Source: an uncultured Lachnospiraceae bacterium
Lineage (GTDB): Bacteria; Bacillota; Clostridia; Lachnospirales; Lachnospiraceae
Direction of reading: 5' to 3'
DNA: 64,000 nt
Assembly: GCA_947626745.1 (NCBI GenBank)
Contig: CANQTF010000002.1
Coordinates: forward strand, 1-64,000
Shown here in pieces: positions 42,025-49,650 of this stretch. Both the position numbers and the translations under genes were made by a program. A model generated the notes under the pieces. It did not search any database and was not told the DNA's origin. It was given only the letters and a program-made list of their open reading frames with translations. Every line of letters begins with the position of its first letter. Position 1 is the first letter of the stretch.

Positions 42025-42405
42025 TCACAGATTGTCTTTGGTGAATGTTTCGGCATGTTTCATGATCCTTGCAAAAGTTTCTTCGCTCAGATCATGCTCG
42101 ATCTTGCAGGCGTCTTGGGCGGCAACCTTCTCGCTCACGCCCAATGCCACAAAGAAATTGGTCAGCACCTTATGCCGGTTGTATATGGTGGATGCGATCT
42201 GCTCTCCGGCGTCCGTGAGCGTGATGAAACCGTCGCGGTCTACAAGGATATAGCCGTTTTCCCGAAGCTTTTTCATAGCCACGCTGATGCTCGGCTTGGT
42301 ATAGTTCATCTCCGTGGCGATATCGATCGAACGGACCTGCCCAAGACGTCCCCTCAGAATCAATATGGTTTCCAAATAATCTTCCGCTGACTCATGTATC
42401 TCCAT
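42025..42405 (-). CDS. DtxR/MntR-family metal-dependent regulator
   Basis: A 126-aa winged-helix protein (SAEDYLETILIL, SIDIATEMNYTKPSISVAMKKL, YILVDRDGFITLTDAG) followed by the dimerisation and metal-binding part (HKVLTNFFVALGVSEKVAAQDACKIEHDLSEET). Glu/His/Cys positions in the last segment match the manganese or iron sites. No SH3 domain, as in MntR. Location among glycosyltransferase genes is unusual; no metal transporter lies nearby. Confidence 0.9.
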   Translation of the reverse strand: MEIHESAEDYLETILILRGRLGQVRSIDIATEMNYTKPSISVAMKKLRENGYILVDRDGFITLTDAGEQIASTIYNRHKVLTNFFVALGVSEKVAAQDACKIEHDLSEETFARIMKHAETFTKDNL

Positions 42406-42458
42406 CGTGATCTCCGTTCTGAAGAGATTTGCTTGATGATCTCTCCCATAATGACATG

Positions 42459-43577
42459 CTATGACAACAGTTTTAATCTTTTTAATGCCGGTTCATATGC
42501 CCCGCATCTGCGGTAAGCGGCCTTTGCTTCCTGCGTGTTTCCGGTACATTCATAGATGACGCCGATGTTGTAATGGGCTTTATAGCTGTTGACGCCGTCT
42601 ACGGCAAACTCTTCTATTGTGGCAGCTTTTGCAAACTCTTGTACGGCCTGCTCAAACAGCCCGTTGTTCATGTATATCAGACCCATCAGGAATACAAAAT
42701 CGGCTCTCTTGGAAAATACATCGTATACGCCGAGCAGGTTCAAAGCATCCTGGCTGCGCTTGAGATCCAGAAGCGTATAGCCGTAGGATTCCACCATGGT
42801 CTGAACATAGTCCAGAGCAGGATCCACATCCATGGCAAGGCCCAAATCAAAGTATTGGAGCGCTTTTTCATAATCGTGCAGCTTGCGGAAACTCTGTCCA
42901 AGCTGATAGTAGATATAGGGATCCGCGCCGTGGCGGTTCAGTTCTTTTTCCAAAAGAGCGATGTTGCGTTTGGACTTCGCCGCCATTTCCTCTTCCGTGC
43001 CGGAGTATCCCACATGGAGGACCGTAATGGGGGCGGAGTACACATATTTGAGGTTCGCCGCCGGGCCGGACGTTGGACGCTCCGAGTCCGCCGCGCTGCA
43101 GGCAGAATCTGACGGGGCTGCGCCGATCGGGACAAGCTGTTCATGTATGGCGCCCTCAAAATGGAAACAGCGCCGGTTGGCAAAGCGGCTTACGCGCACC
43201 TGTTCGCAGGCAGCCTGCCCGTTCTCGACAAAGCGGTTCCGGATCAGGATGCGTCCTGCGGCCGTGGGATGTGATCTCTGACACGCGGCCAGAGCAGGCA
43301 GATCTACCGACTCGATATATTCGTCACAATCGAGAGAAAGTATCCAGTCGTGGGAGGCTTTCTCCAACGCAAAATTTTTGGCTGCGGCAAAATCGTCACA
43401 CCATTTAAAAGAATAGATGCGATCGGTGTATTTCCGGGCCAATTCTATGGTCCGGTCAGTGGAACCGGTATCCGCCAGCACGATTTCAAATCCGTATGGG
43501 AGGATGCGTTTACAACATTCCTCGATGTGCTGTTCCTCGTTCTTTGCGATTATGCAGACCGATATGGGATAACTCAT
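42459..43577 (-). CDS. SunS-like GT2 glycosyltransferase with TPR domain (2)
   Basis: A 372-aa GT2-TPR protein: YPISVCIIAKNEEQHIEECC, ADTGSTDRTIEL, DCDEYI, then TPR-like helices (YYQLGQSFRKLHDYEKALQYFDLGL; HYNIGVIYECTGNTQEAKAAY). A Ser/Ala/Pro-rich low-complexity loop (about residues 155-170) breaks the GT2 part. The start overlaps the upstream stop (ATGA). Confidence 0.87.
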   Translation of the reverse strand: MSYPISVCIIAKNEEQHIEECCKRILPYGFEIVLADTGSTDRTIELARKYTDRIYSFKWCDDFAAAKNFALEKASHDWILSLDCDEYIESVDLPALAACQRSHPTAAGRILIRNRFVENGQAACEQVRVSRFANRRCFHFEGAIHEQLVPIGAAPSDSACSAADSERPTSGPAANLKYVYSAPITVLHVGYSGTEEEMAAKSKRNIALLEKELNRHGADPYIYYQLGQSFRKLHDYEKALQYFDLGLAMDVDPALDYVQTMVESYGYTLLDLKRSQDALNLLGVYDVFSKRADFVFLMGLIYMNNGLFEQAVQEFAKAATIEEFAVDGVNSYKAHYNIGVIYECTGNTQEAKAAYRRCGAYEPALKRLKLLS

Positions 43578-44629
43578 GACGCAGTCAACTCCTTAAGTCT
43601 TCTGGCTGCCGGTGCGTAATCACCGCATTTCTTATAATATGTACAGGCGTCGCCGGGCCGCCCTATCGATTCATAGATGGATGCGATATTGTAATTGGCG
43701 CGGTAGCTGTTGACCCCTTTTCTGGAACATGTGGTCAGAGTGGTCGCCTTCTCAAACGCTTCAATGGCCTTATCGAAGATCCCCTTTTTCATATAGATCA
43801 CGCCAAGCAGATAGGTAAAGTCGGCGCGGTAGGACAGCTGGGAGTATCTGCGGTGCAGTTCCATCGCAAGGTCGTAATTGGCCAGTTCGATCAGACAGTA
43901 GCCGTAAGTTTCTATCATATTCTGCACAAAAGCGGAATCGGTATCGACATTTTGCTCCAGTCCTTTTTGAAAATAGAGCGCCGCCTTGTTCAGGTCGCTC
44001 AGCGATATATAGTTCTGTCCAAGCTGAAAATAGATGTAAGGATTCGGCCCCTTGACCTCCAGATCGTGCAGCAGCATTTCCAGATTACGGGTGGCGCGCA
44101 TACGTTTGTCGGATTCGGATACATATCCTTCGTGATAAAACGTGAGCGGGATCTGGAACGAACCGGGCTCTTTGCCGTCCAAAGTGCGCACCTGCTCGTG
44201 GATGGCCCCTTCGTAATGGCAGTACCGGCGGTTGAACAATCGTCCGATCCGTTCGGACATAACAGAGCGCACGCCCTGTATGCTGTACGGGTTGTTCCGC
44301 ACGAGCATACCGACGGAGCGGCTGTTTGGCTCCAAAGACTGTTCGAGTTCCCACAGATTGACGTTTTCCAGATATTCATCGCAGTCGATGATCAGCACCC
44401 AGTCGTTGGAAGCCTGCTCGATGGAGAAGTTTCTTGCGGCGGAGAAGTCGCTGCACCATGCAAAATGAAAAACCTTATCGGCGTATTTCTGAGAGATCTC
44501 CACGGTCCTGTCCACAGAGCCGGTATCTACGACAATGATCTCAAATTTACAGGGTCTTAATCTTTTCAGACATTCTTCTATATGATTATCTTCGTTTTTG
44601 GCAATCATACAGACCGAAATGGGAAGCAT
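43574..44629 (-). CDS. SunS-like GT2 glycosyltransferase with TPR domain (3)
   Basis: A 351-aa GT2-TPR protein: LPISVCMIAKNEDNHIEECL, VVDTGSVDRTVEI, DCDEYL, then TPR-like repeats (YFQLGQNYISLSDLNKAALYFQKGL; NYNIASIYESIGRPGDACTYY). Four such GT2-TPR modules in one locus, counting the fusion protein, share most of the first 90 residues, so they have multiplied here. ATG with AAGAGG eight bases upstream; a GTG three codons earlier is in frame. First gene of its operon. Confidence 0.87.
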   Translation of the reverse strand: MLPISVCMIAKNEDNHIEECLKRLRPCKFEIIVVDTGSVDRTVEISQKYADKVFHFAWCSDFSAARNFSIEQASNDWVLIIDCDEYLENVNLWELEQSLEPNSRSVGMLVRNNPYSIQGVRSVMSERIGRLFNRRYCHYEGAIHEQVRTLDGKEPGSFQIPLTFYHEGYVSESDKRMRATRNLEMLLHDLEVKGPNPYIYFQLGQNYISLSDLNKAALYFQKGLEQNVDTDSAFVQNMIETYGYCLIELANYDLAMELHRRYSQLSYRADFTYLLGVIYMKKGIFDKAIEAFEKATTLTTCSRKGVNSYRANYNIASIYESIGRPGDACTYYKKCGDYAPAARRLKELTAS

Positions 44630-44703
44630 TTTTATCACCTCTTGGAACGTTTCTTCGCATGAACGAGCGCCCGCGGCGCCGTCTGCTTTTCTTCATATTA
44701 TCT

Positions 44704-44732
44704 ATCTTATCATTTTCTTCATGGGACGACAA
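44704..44732 (-). promoter_or_regulatory. Sigma-A-type promoter of the GT2-TPR operon
   Basis: On the minus strand TTGTCG (44732-44727), 17 bases, TAAGAT (44709-44704), 75 bases before the first start codon. The rest of this 319-base divergent gap (44630-44948) is AT-rich and holds a 12-bp palindrome ACGATATATCGT (44841-44852) and the XRE operator. Confidence 0.5.
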
Positions 44733-44894
44733 TAATATATTTTTTTTCGATAATTGCAAAAAAGATTTTGATACAGTACTAAGGTACTAGACTATTTGTA
44801 CAAAAAGCGAATGGAAAAAATCGACAATATGCCAGTTTTGACGATATATCGTTAAAAATATGGATTTGCAGTTACTTTTCCCGCCGGTTTATGG

Positions 44895-44917
44895 TATACT
44901 GCTGACTAAGCAGTATA
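44895..44917 (+). promoter_or_regulatory. Palindromic operator over an extended -10 promoter
   Basis: TATACTGCT, 5-base spacer, AGCAGTATA: perfect 9-bp arms. The left arm contains a TATACT -10 box preceded by TGG (extended -10), so a bound repressor would block the promoter of the HTH-glf operon. The HTH protein encoded next is the obvious candidate. Confidence 0.7.
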
Positions 44918-44948
44918 AATTCAGAGTATGCACAAAAGGAGGGCTAAT

Positions 44949-45293
44949 ATGACGAAGGCAGAAATTCTAAAAGCAGAGATCTTAAAACAGTACAAGAGCG
45001 TCAGGCAGTTCGCGATCGAGATGGGAATTCCATATTCGACCTTAGTCACCGCTTTAGACAGAGGCATCGAGGGTATGGCATATGGCACTGTGATCCGAAT
45101 GTGTGACAGACTGAATTTGAATCCGGTTGACTTCACGCCGCTCAATCAGAAAAGTGTGCTTGGTAATAAGATCATGGAAAACCGCGTGATGCAGTATTAC
45201 ATCAAGCTGAACAAGACCGGGCGGAAGAAAGCGCTGGAGCTGATGGAGGATTATGCGCAGCTAGAAAAGTACAGGGCAGTTGAGGAAGAGTGA
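44949..45293 (+). CDS. Small XRE-like helix-turn-helix regulator
   Basis: A 114-aa protein. The HTH lies at about residues 15-50 (KSVRQFAIEMGIPYSTLVTALDRG), followed by DRLNLNPVDFTPL and a helical C-terminal tail likely to dimerise. Start after AAAGGAGGG; an ATG seven codons earlier precedes the RBS and is rejected. Its TGA overlaps the glf start, so it is co-translated with glf and probably binds the palindrome upstream. Confidence 0.82.
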   Translation: MTKAEILKAEILKQYKSVRQFAIEMGIPYSTLVTALDRGIEGMAYGTVIRMCDRLNLNPVDFTPLNQKSVLGNKIMENRVMQYYIKLNKTGRKKALELMEDYAQLEKYRAVEEE

Positions 45294-46426
45294 TGCGGTA
45301 CGATTATCTGGTGGTAGGCGCCGGGCTGTTCGGAGCGGTTTTTGCACGGGAGATGAAGCAAAAAGGCAGAAAAGTGCTTGTGATCGATAAAAGGCAGCAT
45401 GTCGCCGGAAACATATATACGGAATCTGTGATGGGAATCCATGTGCATAAGTATGGCGCGCATATTTTCCATACTTCCGATAAGAAGATATGGGATTATG
45501 TGAATGGATTTACGCAGTTCAACCATTACATAAATTCCCCGATCGCATATTATAAGGGAGAGTTGTACAATCTCCCTTTTAATATGAATACGTTCAGCAG
45601 AATGTGGGGCGTGGTGACACCGGCCGAGGCGAAGGCTAAGATCGAAGAGCAGATCGCGCAGCTTTCTATCACATCACCGCAGAATCTTGAAGAGCAGGCG
45701 CTTTCCCTTGTCGGGACGGACGTGTATGAGAAACTGGTCAAAGGCTATACGGAGAAACAGTGGGGCAGGGACTGTAAAGATCTTCCGGCTTTCATTATCC
45801 GCAGGCTCCCGCTCCGGTTCACGTTTGACAACAATTATTTTAACGATCCCTATCAGGGGATACCGATCGGCGGATATACCGCTATGGTGGATAAAATACT
45901 TCAGGGGATCGAGGTCCGGACGGGCACTTCCTACAGAGAGTTTGTGACGGAACGGGAAACGGATCAGGGGATCGAAGCCGTTGACGCGGCGGGCAATACC
46001 TACCGCAAAGTGGTCTATACGGGTATGATCGATGAATATTTTGATTATCGGTTAGGCCATCTGGAATACCGTTCGCTTAAGTTTGAAACACAGGAACTTG
46101 CAGACTGCGATAATTATCAGGGCAACGCCGTGGTCAACTATACGGAGAGAGAAGTGCCCTATACGCGCATTATCGAACACAAACATTTCGAGTTCGGCAC
46201 GCAGAAAGGAACCGTGATCACCCGCGAGTATCCGGCCGAGTGGCATGAGGGCGATGAACCCTATTATCCCATGAACGATGCACACAACAATGCGTTGTAC
46301 GAACAGTATCGGGAACTGGCAAAGAGCAGGCCGCATCTTATTTTCGGCGGCCGTCTGGGACAGTATAAATATTACGATATGGACAAGGTGATCGCTGCGG
46401 CGCTTCAGGCGGCAGAGGCGGAGTGA
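45293..46426 (+). CDS. glf: UDP-galactopyranose mutase
   Basis: A 377-aa FAD enzyme converting UDP-galactopyranose to UDP-galactofuranose. VVGAGLFGAVFAREM is the FAD-binding Rossmann motif; KYGAHIFHTSDKKIWDYV, LVKGYTEKQWGRDCKDLP and the C-terminal GGRLGQYKYYDMDKVI are family signatures. It is the only sugar-nucleotide-modifying enzyme in the glycosyltransferase island, so galactofuranose is a good candidate component of the glycan. ATG overlaps the regulator stop (TGATG); the preceding in-frame GTG is less likely. Confidence 0.97.
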   Translation: MRYDYLVVGAGLFGAVFAREMKQKGRKVLVIDKRQHVAGNIYTESVMGIHVHKYGAHIFHTSDKKIWDYVNGFTQFNHYINSPIAYYKGELYNLPFNMNTFSRMWGVVTPAEAKAKIEEQIAQLSITSPQNLEEQALSLVGTDVYEKLVKGYTEKQWGRDCKDLPAFIIRRLPLRFTFDNNYFNDPYQGIPIGGYTAMVDKILQGIEVRTGTSYREFVTERETDQGIEAVDAAGNTYRKVVYTGMIDEYFDYRLGHLEYRSLKFETQELADCDNYQGNAVVNYTEREVPYTRIIEHKHFEFGTQKGTVITREYPAEWHEGDEPYYPMNDAHNNALYEQYRELAKSRPHLIFGGRLGQYKYYDMDKVIAAALQAAEAE

Positions 46427-46456
46427 CAAGATGTAAACCATCGGCGGCAGACCCGC

Positions 46457-46550
46457 CAGAGCGAATAAGCCTGCCTGGACAGAGAGGATCAGGCGGGACA
46501 GTCCAGAGCAAATGAGCCTATCAGGACAGAAAGAATCGGGCGTGGTATTG
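46457..46550. repeat. Two imperfect 47-bp tandem repeats
   Basis: CAGAGCGAATAAGCCTGCCT and CAGAGCAAATGAGCCTATCA start copies at 46457 and 46504, both continuing through GGACAGA and ATC-GG-CG. They lie in a 366-base gap after glf with no gene in either strand. Confidence 0.65.
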
Positions 46551-46583
46551 ACAAAGTGCACAGTACCACGCTTTCTTTATTTT
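46541..46583 (+). terminator. Probable terminator downstream of glf
   Basis: CGTGGTA (46541-46547) pairs with TACCACG (46564-46570), followed by a T-rich tract CTTTCTTTATTTT. Confidence 0.55.
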
Positions 46584-46634
46584 ATAATATATTTGATGCA
46601 AAGTTCTGTTTTGATTCTCATTAATAAATTGGTA

Positions 46635-46686
46635 AAAAAGGGAGCTGCTGCTCCATAGATGATTCATTGATATGCTCCCTTTTATA
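46635..46686 (+). terminator. Hairpin with T tract
   Basis: AAAAGGGAGC pairs with GCTCCCTTTT across a 28-base loop. A second terminator-like structure in the same gap; the A/T symmetry allows it to work in either direction. Confidence 0.55.
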
Positions 46687-46702
46687 TTTCATAATTCCTT
46701 TA

Positions 46703-46731
46703 TTGTAAATAAGAGTATTTTTTAGTATAAT
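46703..46731 (+). promoter_or_regulatory. Sigma-A promoter of the Rpn-family gene
   Basis: TTGTAA, 17-base spacer, TATAAT. Confidence 0.65.
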
Positions 46732-46792
46732 CTAAGTATAGTATGAGAGATGCGATATTTTATGGCATAGTTTTGGAAATTGAGGTGATACG

Positions 46793-47656
46793 GTGTCGGA
46801 AGACATGAAGCAGACACAGGAAATTAAGGCAAAACGTACCGCAAAGAACAGTGTGTTCCTTGATCTTTTTCAGGATAAAAAGAATCTGTTAAAGCTGTAT
46901 CAGACATTACACCCGGAAGATACGGAGGCGACGGAGGATTCGCTGGATATTGTAACGATAGACAATGTTCTGACAGATAATTTATATAATGATCTGGGCA
47001 TAATGGTAGGTGACAACAGACTGCTTTTGCTTTTGGAGGCGCAAACCAGTTGGACGGTAAATATTCTGGTCAGAATACTGTTGTATTTGGCACAAAGCTA
47101 TCATGAATATTTTGAGCGGACCAGTCAGAGTTTATATAAGAGCAAAAAAGTGAAAATGCCAAAGCCGGAATTATATGTGATATATACAGGCACACAAGGC
47201 AGAAAGCCAGATATAATCTCCTTATCGCAGGAATTTTTTGGTGGCGAGGACGTAGATATTGAAATAAAAGCCAAAGTTATATATGAGAGCGATAAGGATA
47301 ATATAATCAATCAGTATATTGTTTTCTGTAAAGTGTTTAACGAGCAGATCAAAGAGTATGGAATGACAAAACAGGCAGTTACGGAAACAATCCGTATCTG
47401 CAAAGACAGAAATATTCTGAAACAGTATTTAAGCAGCAAAGAAGTGGAGGTTGTAACGATTATGATGAGTTTGTTTGATGATGAGCAGATCATGAGGACT
47501 TATGCGAAGGATCTGGCAAAAGAAAAATTAATGGAAAAAGCGATACTTATGTTAAAAAAAGGAAAAATGAATATGAATGAAATCGGCGAATATTTTCCTG
47601 AGTTATTGGAAAGCGATATCAAGGAAATAGAAGCCGAGATCATGCAAATGGCATGA
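46793..47656 (+). CDS. Rpn-family PD-(D/E)XK nuclease (recombination-promoting, transposase-like)
   Basis: A 287-aa protein of the Rpn/PDDEXK_2 type: residues 1-30 basic, then DNVLTDNLYNDLGIMVGDNRLLLLLEAQTSW, which contains the family's Asp and Glu-x-Gln (EAQ) active-site pattern, and a C-terminal helix bundle (ILMLKKGKMNMNEIGEYFPELL). Known Rpn proteins cut DNA and raise recombination in E. coli; no inverted repeats of a transposon are seen. Starts at GTG after GAGG. Lower GC than its surroundings, consistent with a transferred gene. Confidence 0.8.
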   Translation: MSEDMKQTQEIKAKRTAKNSVFLDLFQDKKNLLKLYQTLHPEDTEATEDSLDIVTIDNVLTDNLYNDLGIMVGDNRLLLLLEAQTSWTVNILVRILLYLAQSYHEYFERTSQSLYKSKKVKMPKPELYVIYTGTQGRKPDIISLSQEFFGGEDVDIEIKAKVIYESDKDNIINQYIVFCKVFNEQIKEYGMTKQAVTETIRICKDRNILKQYLSSKEVEVVTIMMSLFDDEQIMRTYAKDLAKEKLMEKAILMLKKGKMNMNEIGEYFPELLESDIKEIEAEIMQMA

Positions 47657-47741
47657 CTGCGGCTGGGGACTATCTGCAGGACAATGTGTCCGGGGAAGAC
47701 ATCCGCAAAGCTGCAGGAGCTATATGAAAAGTACGGAGCAG

Positions 47742-47776
47742 AAGTGCCCCTAGGCTTAGGCCGGGGCACTTTTTTG
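47742..47776 (+). terminator. Rho-independent terminator after the Rpn-family gene
   Basis: AAGTGCCCC pairs with GGGGCACTT around a 12-base loop, then six T. The 269-base gap it sits in holds no gene I can support. Confidence 0.88.
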
Positions 47777-47839
47777 CGTTCGCCGTGTACACGAACCCGT
47801 CCGCCTTGGTCTACCCGCCCGATCCGCTGCCCCATATGC

Positions 47840-47870
47840 TTGACAAAAAAGGTTGGGGGGGGGTTATACT
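47840..47870 (+). promoter_or_regulatory. Sigma-A promoter of the lipoprotein gene
   Basis: TTGACA, 18-base G-rich spacer with a run of nine G, TTATAC. A poly-G run inside the spacer could change length by slippage and so vary expression. Confidence 0.6.
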
Positions 47871-47925
47871 GGGAACGGCTTGAAGACATAAGAAGTCCAA
47901 AATAAAAATACGGGAGTGTAGACCA

Positions 47926-48876
47926 ATGAAAAAAAGACTACTGACACTGTTGACCGCCGCGATGCTCTGCGGCGTGGTAAGCGGCTGCTGCGTAAGCCAC
48001 GACTGGCAGGAGGCCACCTGCACCGCACCCAAGACCTGTGCAAAGTGCGGCGAGACGGAGGGCGAGCCTTTACCGCATACATGGGTGGAGGCGACCTGTA
48101 CGGAGGCGAAGCACTGCAGCGTCTGCGGTACGACGGAGGGAGAACCGCTGCCCCATGAGTGGGTGGAGGCCACCTACGAGACGCCCAAGACCTGTTCCGT
48201 CTGCGGCGCGACAGAGGGCGAGCCGAAAGAGTTCACGGTGGAGGATGCAAACCAGAGATTTGTTCAGGCAATCGATGTGTATCAGAAAAATTGGATCAAC
48301 TTCACCGATGAACAAATGCAGGATCCTGAGTACATAATTCGCAATGAAATAATAATGTGTCTGTTAAATATCGTACCACAAACTGCTAATATAGATTCAA
48401 TCGAAAGTTTTGATATCAAAACAAAAGATGGAGTAGAATTATTTCATAAATTAGATGAAAATGATACAGATGAGATAAAACATTACCAATTTTTTGTTAG
48501 ATTTCAATTATTTTCTCATCTTATGTCAGAAGCATGTGAAGAAGGTAAAGACATTTCAGTCATTGATTACATAGAAAGTCATAATGCCGATGAAATTATA
48601 AATGAAGATCAAATTAATGCATGTTTTAATAATGGAATGTATATGCCAGCTTACACGCAATTCCCATTCTTGTATGATTATTTAATGGAAAATGAAGTAG
48701 ATAAACCTGAAGCTATTTCAATTGAAGAAATAACTAATGGTGGTAAAGATTGTAATGGACGTGAAGTAAATTATAATGTGACATTTAATTGTAATTTATA
48801 TGATCCTAATTTATTTGAAGATGCAGAATTAGCAAAGATACTTTCATTTGATCGGAATGGATATATAATGAATTAG
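47926..48876 (+). CDS. Lipoprotein with CxxC repeats and a compositionally foreign C-terminal half
   Basis: A 316-aa secreted lipoprotein: Lys/Arg N-terminus, hydrophobic helix and lipobox VVSGC (Cys21). Three about 28-residue repeats follow (CTAPKTCAKCGETEGEPLPH; CTEAKHCSVCGTTEGEPLPH; a third with the first Cys lost), each with a CxxC pair that could bind metal or form disulfides. From about residue 122 the protein is acidic and unlike the repeats. Its DNA switches there from GC-rich to clearly AT-rich with A/T-ending codons, as if two sources were joined. No function recognised. Confidence 0.72.
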   Translation: MKKRLLTLLTAAMLCGVVSGCCVSHDWQEATCTAPKTCAKCGETEGEPLPHTWVEATCTEAKHCSVCGTTEGEPLPHEWVEATYETPKTCSVCGATEGEPKEFTVEDANQRFVQAIDVYQKNWINFTDEQMQDPEYIIRNEIIMCLLNIVPQTANIDSIESFDIKTKDGVELFHKLDENDTDEIKHYQFFVRFQLFSHLMSEACEEGKDISVIDYIESHNADEIINEDQINACFNNGMYMPAYTQFPFLYDYLMENEVDKPEAISIEEITNGGKDCNGREVNYNVTFNCNLYDPNLFEDAELAKILSFDRNGYIMN

Positions 48877-48961
48877 GATTTTATCATTTACACCTCTCAT
48901 ATGGCCTTGGTTGTATTAAAAATCAGGGCCACGTTTCATCAACTTAAAGTATGAGCAGAGA

Positions 48962-48995
48962 AGCAGTCAGCCGAAACAGGCCGGCTGCTTTTTTA
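48962..48995 (+). terminator. Hairpin terminator overlapping the start of a repeat element
   Basis: CAGCCG pairs with CGGCTG (extended by AG/CT past a one-base bulge) and ends in six T. The 3' arm is the first bases of the 122-bp direct repeat. Confidence 0.65.
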
Positions 48996-49106
48996 CGCGG
49001 GCAATGAGCCAAGCTGACAAGCAAGTTTGTCAATTTGGCGAATGCCGTGATAACGAGTGAAACCCGCAAAGCGTGTTTCATCTCGTCTACGCGAGCAATG
49101 AGCCAA
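48985..49106. repeat. 122-bp direct repeat, copy 1
   Basis: Identical to 49651-49772 at all but two positions that I could find. It contains the hairpin GACAA-GCAAGT-TTGTC and a longer one with ACGAG-TGAAAC pairing with GTTTCA-TCTCGT, and an internal short repeat (ACGCG-GCAATGAGCCAA at each end). The minus strand has an open reading through it, but that is not a plausible gene. Confidence 0.9.
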
Positions 49107-49110
49107 AACG

Positions 49111-49320
49111 TTACGCATACATCAGGCGGCCTTTGGGTTGAGGAATTTCTCTCCCGGTTTCCCGTGCTGTTTCCAACCACTCTGCTATAATGATTTCTGC
49201 ATTTTGCAATGCTTGCTCCGCCGTTTCTCCGTCTGCCATGCATCCGGGGAGCTCCGGAACCTCAACAATAAATTTTTCGTCATTCTCAGACCAATATATA
49301 ATCCGTTCATATTTATACAT
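49111..49320 (-). CDS. HicB-family antitoxin
   Basis: A 69-aa protein with the HicB partial RNase H-fold: YWSENDEKFIVEVPELPGCMADGETAEQALQNAEIIIAEWL. HicB binds and blocks HicA and usually represses the operon; this copy has no C-terminal DNA-binding domain, so it may act only as antitoxin. Overlaps the hicA-like gene by eight bases. Confidence 0.87.
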   Translation of the reverse strand: MYKYERIIYWSENDEKFIVEVPELPGCMADGETAEQALQNAEIIIAEWLETARETGREIPQPKGRLMYA

Positions 49321-49573
49321 CTTTCATTTCTCCCATCATATATTTTAATATAAGAGTTCTTATCTGCTTAACTTGATATGCTTTTGCTTTATTTCCCTCC
49401 GGCTGGATATTTATAATTTCTGCGATCCCTTTTTTATAGTATATAAAATGATCGCCTTTTATTCTGCATTCAAATCCCAGTGTTTCCAATAAATTTTGCA
49501 ATTCAGTAAATCGGATATTTCTGTCTTTTGTTCCGCACATTACTTCCTGCAGAATTTTGTCATATGGCGGCAT
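49313..49573 (-). CDS. HicA-family mRNA interferase toxin
   Basis: An 86-aa double-stranded-RNA-binding-fold protein: LLETLGFECRIKGDHFIYYKKG holds the catalytic His (GDH) and NIQPEGNKAKAYQVKQIRTLI the C-terminal half. It cleaves mRNA when free of HicB. ATG chosen after GAGAGGTG; the frame stays open upstream into the 122-bp repeat, but that part is not a protein. Toxin gene first, antitoxin second, is the usual hicAB order. Confidence 0.85.
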   Translation of the reverse strand: MPPYDKILQEVMCGTKDRNIRFTELQNLLETLGFECRIKGDHFIYYKKGIAEIINIQPEGNKAKAYQVKQIRTLILKYMMGEMKDV

Positions 49574-49650
49574 TGCAACACCTCTCATTTCTTTATATCT
49601 GTTGATGTTATTATACACAATTCTCTGAAACACGGCAACATATTTGCCGA

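Noticed and set aside
46793-47656. Rpn-family gene as a complete insertion sequence
   Set aside because: No terminal inverted repeats or target duplication could be found around it; the family is transposase-like by fold only.
47660-47741. Short frames after the Rpn-family gene (containing LQELYEKYGAEVPLG)
   Set aside because: They run into the terminator hairpin, have no ribosome site and no family resemblance.
48985-49106. Peptide frame through the 122-bp repeat (LIARVDEMKHALRVSL)
   Set aside because: The same peptide appears in both repeat copies merely because the DNA is repeated; no start with RBS, and in copy 2 it only reads into hicA by chance.
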